The notes under the pieces were generated by a model, which was not told the DNA's origin, searched no databases, and saw only the letters and a program-made list of their open reading frames with translations. The position numbers were made by a program, and so were the translations under genes. Below are positions 55,993 through 57,784 of a stretch of 57,784 nt of DNA, in pieces (within the stretch, counting starts at the first letter, position 1; each line of letters begins with the position of its first letter). Source of the stretch: a virus. The DNA is taken from positions 1 through 57,784 of IMG/VR virus record IMGVR_UViG_3300044742_000189. The stretch is one strand, 5' to 3'.

Positions 55993-56268
55993 ATGAAAAC
56001 GACAAAGCCTAGACTTAGTCTCGCCGAGGGCTGGCCCAAGGGCTGGTGCTACTCAGGCGAGATAGAAACCGTGAACATTGAAGCGCTACTGGCGCCGGAT
56101 GAGTATTTTAACCGGGTGATCCTAGGGCGTGATCACTCACCGAGCTTATTGCGCCACTCCTCTGGCGACGGTCCTTCGGGCAGTCCAGTATTGCCCCACA
56201 TGGCCGCACCACGACGAGCCCGCTGCGCTGCTCGCCATTCATCTAAAGCCTTCGATCCCGAGGCGTAA
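55993..56268 (+). CDS. Possible remnant ORF downstream of the HNH gene
   Basis: MKTTKPRLSLAEGWPKGWCY, SGEIETVNIEALLAPDEYFN is plausible protein to ~56130; after that it runs antisense over a minus-strand gene and loses character. It may be a truncated gene carried along with the homing endonuclease. Weakly supported. Confidence 0.35.
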   Translation: MKTTKPRLSLAEGWPKGWCYSGEIETVNIEALLAPDEYFNRVILGRDHSPSLLRHSSGDGPSGSPVLPHMAAPRRARCAARHSSKAFDPEA

Positions 56269-56444
56269 CCAAGCATCCCAAGCAGAGGCATGGCGCCTAC
56301 TCCTGCCCCACCAGATACAAATGGCGCGGCAGCCGTCGCAACACCAAGGCCACCAGATATGGTTCCGTTCAGAGCCATTTCAATTTGATGCTGCCTCTCA
56401 AGCTGCTGCATGTATTGCTGCATTGATGTGGTATCGTCGGCCAT
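56133..56444 (-). CDS. Small structural/hypothetical protein after portal, 103 aa
   Basis: Gln/Met-rich helix (TSMQQYMQQLERQHQIEMAL) then a Gly/Ala hydrophobic part (GVATAAAPFVSGGAGVGAMP) and a polar tail. Between portal and scaffold. Composition resembles ejection proteins. ATG 56444. Confidence 0.7.
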   Translation of the reverse strand: MADDTTSMQQYMQQLERQHQIEMALNGTISGGLGVATAAAPFVSGGAGVGAMPLLGMLGYASGSKALDEWRAAQRARRGAAMWGNTGLPEGPSPEEWRNKLGE

Positions 56445-56459
56445 GGCAATTTCCTCCTA

Positions 56460-57784
56460 TCAAACCCCACCCGGAGGCAGCGGAAGCCCGCCCGCCTGAT
56501 TTATCTGCGGTTCCTCGCCGGGAACCCAAGGCGTAGACGATTGCTCCAGGAAATCCTGCTGCGGTGCTTCGGCGCCCGGAGGCATGGCACCCTGACCAGG
56601 TGGGCCGCCGAGCGCGTTGGGTGGTGGTGGACCCGGCTGGCCTGGAGGAGCGCCGGGTCCACCCGCAAGCCCATTCATCCCTGGGGGTGGGCCACCCGAG
56701 ACGTGCTGGGCCTGGTCGAGAAATGATGGCTCGCGGTGAAAGAACGGGAAGACCTCGCCGATCTGCGGCAGCATCTGGGGCGGCATGCCAATACCCGCGG
56801 CCGCAACGAACGCGTCGGTGTGAACCTTATCCGTATCCGCCCGCGTCTTGTCGATGTCGGCCGCCTTTTGTAGCTCCTCGAGCTGGGCCATCCGCTTTTG
56901 CAGCTCGATCATCTCGGGCGGGGGCGCCTTGAATTGCTGCAGCTTCTGTAGCAGTGCGTCCTTGTCAGGGAGATTGGACAATTCAATCAGCACCTCTGAC
57001 GGGATGTCGGGTCGGTCGGATAGCTGCTCGATCAGCTCCTCTCGCATCGTGACGGTGTCCGGGCCCTCGTCGAGAATGATATCAACGTCCATCTCGGCGA
57101 TCTGGTTCTCGACGCCCGTGACATTGCCCATGCCGTCCGCGATAGGGACGTTGATGCGTAGATGCTGGTTGGCCTGGGCGTTGCCCGTCAGGCGGATGTA
57201 CCTGTCGTCGGTGTAGAACTTGCGGGCGTTATTCCAGTCCATGTGATAGCCGCTCAGCTTCCACTCGCGCATGCGCTCGTAAACGGGCGACAGTTCCGCC
57301 ATGCCGGAGTTTTGCTGGGCGAGGATGGCGCGGCCGGACTGCTGTTCAACCCCCTTGCCTTGAAGTGCAGGATTGGGGCCGGTGTTGTTGAGGTCCGCCT
57401 TGGCGTCCTGCATCATCTCCAGGTTTCCCTGGATCTGCGCAGTCTGCTCCAATGGCTCAAACAAGAATCCCTTGTTGACTTTGATGATGCCGTCCGGCTT
57501 GGCGAGCTCGCGCCTCGCTTCCTCGATATCGGCAACAGCCCCCGCCTCATACTTGACTTGGCGGACGGACAGTAGGTGCAGGGCCTTGGATGCCCGCTTG
57601 TTCACCTCATCTTGGAGGGAGCGAAGATCGCGCACCATACCGTAGCGCGTGCCGTCCTCGCCGACGTAGGGGCACCAAGCATTGTACGGGCGCGCACTGT
57701 CGTCGTCGTTGTCGACGTATGGCGACAGGCAGTCCATCTCGGGCGGGCAAAGCGAAGTCGGGCCAACCAGCCAATCCCACATCC
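56460..57784 (-). CDS. Portal protein, P22 gp1-like (C-terminal part, runs off right edge)
   Basis: The remaining ~400 residues of the 721-aa portal, continuing the frame that leaves the left edge at base 1 (the 127 bp at the very end duplicate the left edge). It contains WCPYVGEDGTRYGMVRDLRS, GPNPALQGKGVEQQSGRAIL and AQQNSGMAELSPVYERMREW, which are P22-portal core features. An acidic C-terminal coil (MIELQKRMAQLEELQKAADI) is followed by a Pro/Gly-rich tail. Stop TGA at 56460. Confidence 0.95.
   Translation of the reverse strand, partial: MWDWLVGPTSLCPPEMDCLSPYVDNDDDSARPYNAWCPYVGEDGTRYGMVRDLRSLQDEVNKRASKALHLLSVRQVKYEAGAVADIEEARRELAKPDGIIKVNKGFLFEPLEQTAQIQGNLEMMQDAKADLNNTGPNPALQGKGVEQQSGRAILAQQNSGMAELSPVYERMREWKLSGYHMDWNNARKFYTDDRYIRLTGNAQANQHLRINVPIADGMGNVTGVENQIAEMDVDIILDEGPDTVTMREELIEQLSDRPDIPSEVLIELSNLPDKDALLQKLQQFKAPPPEMIELQKRMAQLEELQKAADIDKTRADTDKVHTDAFVAAAGIGMPPQMLPQIGEVFPFFHREPSFLDQAQHVSGGPPPGMNGLAGGPGAPPGQPGPPPPNALGGPPGQGAMPPGAEAPQQDFLEQSSTPWVPGEEPQINQAGGLPLPPGGV
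57658..57784. repeat. Right copy of the 127-bp contig-end repeat
   Basis: Identical to 1-127. See the left copy; the circle closes here within the portal gene. Confidence 0.97.

Overview
The window is the complete genome of a temperate, podovirus-like phage of an alphaproteobacterium, most likely in the Rhizobiales. Bases 1-127 are repeated exactly at 57658-57784. The contig is therefore a closed circle of 57,657 unique bp, cut at an arbitrary point inside the portal gene. The host inference rests on a GcrA-type regulator, an opacity/Omp25-like barrel protein, an attP core that matches the 3' end of a tRNA-Thr(GGT) gene, and the high GC content. The assembly genes resemble the P22 scheme: a P22-type portal, gp4- and gp10-like tail closure proteins, several ejection-type proteins and a beta-helix tailspike. 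The capsid protein is instead of the N4-gp56/DUF4043 type.

A lysogeny switch lies at 14.3-15.4 kb. A Cro/YdaS-like gene (minus strand) and a CI-like S24 repressor (plus strand) diverge there. A 15-bp operator, TGGAAnTAAnnTCCA, occurs three times: once in the cro-like promoter and twice around the early plus-strand promoter. From the switch a plus-strand operon runs to 22.6 kb. It holds small early genes (one with a 50-residue Gly-Tyr/Ser/Asp repeat), a Gp157-family gene, a Bet/RecT recombinase, a DUF1367-like gene, a tandem pair of paralogues, an HNH gene, xis-like, int and a frameshifted HNH gene, ending at attP. Next come a minus-strand cluster of small unknown genes (22.9-25.5 kb) and a plus-strand cluster (25.6-27.8 kb). 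These two diverge from one palindrome that supplies both -35 boxes.

The other major transcription unit runs leftwards on the minus strand from the switch and around the circle. In order it holds: cro-like, gcrA-like, a membrane-anchored winged-helix protein, HNH, a DUF1376 replication protein, an outer-membrane barrel and a collagen-like/YadA-anchor protein, many small (often membrane) proteins, a beta-class DNA methyltransferase, a NusG paralogue, and terS/terL/portal. Through the contig ends it continues with scaffold, capsid, decoration, a four-gene glycan cassette, fibres and tailspike, P22-like tail and ejection genes, and finally lysis (GH19 endolysin, overlapping spanins, holin-like). 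Genes are packed with ATGA/TGATG overlaps, so long operons with coupled translation are likely.

Points that stand out: (1) a UDP-xylose synthase, two glycosyltransferases and a SAM methyltransferase embedded among late virion genes, suggesting self-glycosylation of the virion; (2) terL split into two in-phase ORFs separated by three stop codons; (3) a complete ISL3 element with a perfect 8-bp target duplication, inserted in a phage gene that is itself related to the C-terminus of ISL3 transposases; (4) two free-standing HNH homing endonucleases flanking the capsid gene; (5) phage-borne outer-membrane proteins beside a 14-bp inverted repeat; (6) a GcrA homologue and a DNA methyltransferase in the same transcription unit.
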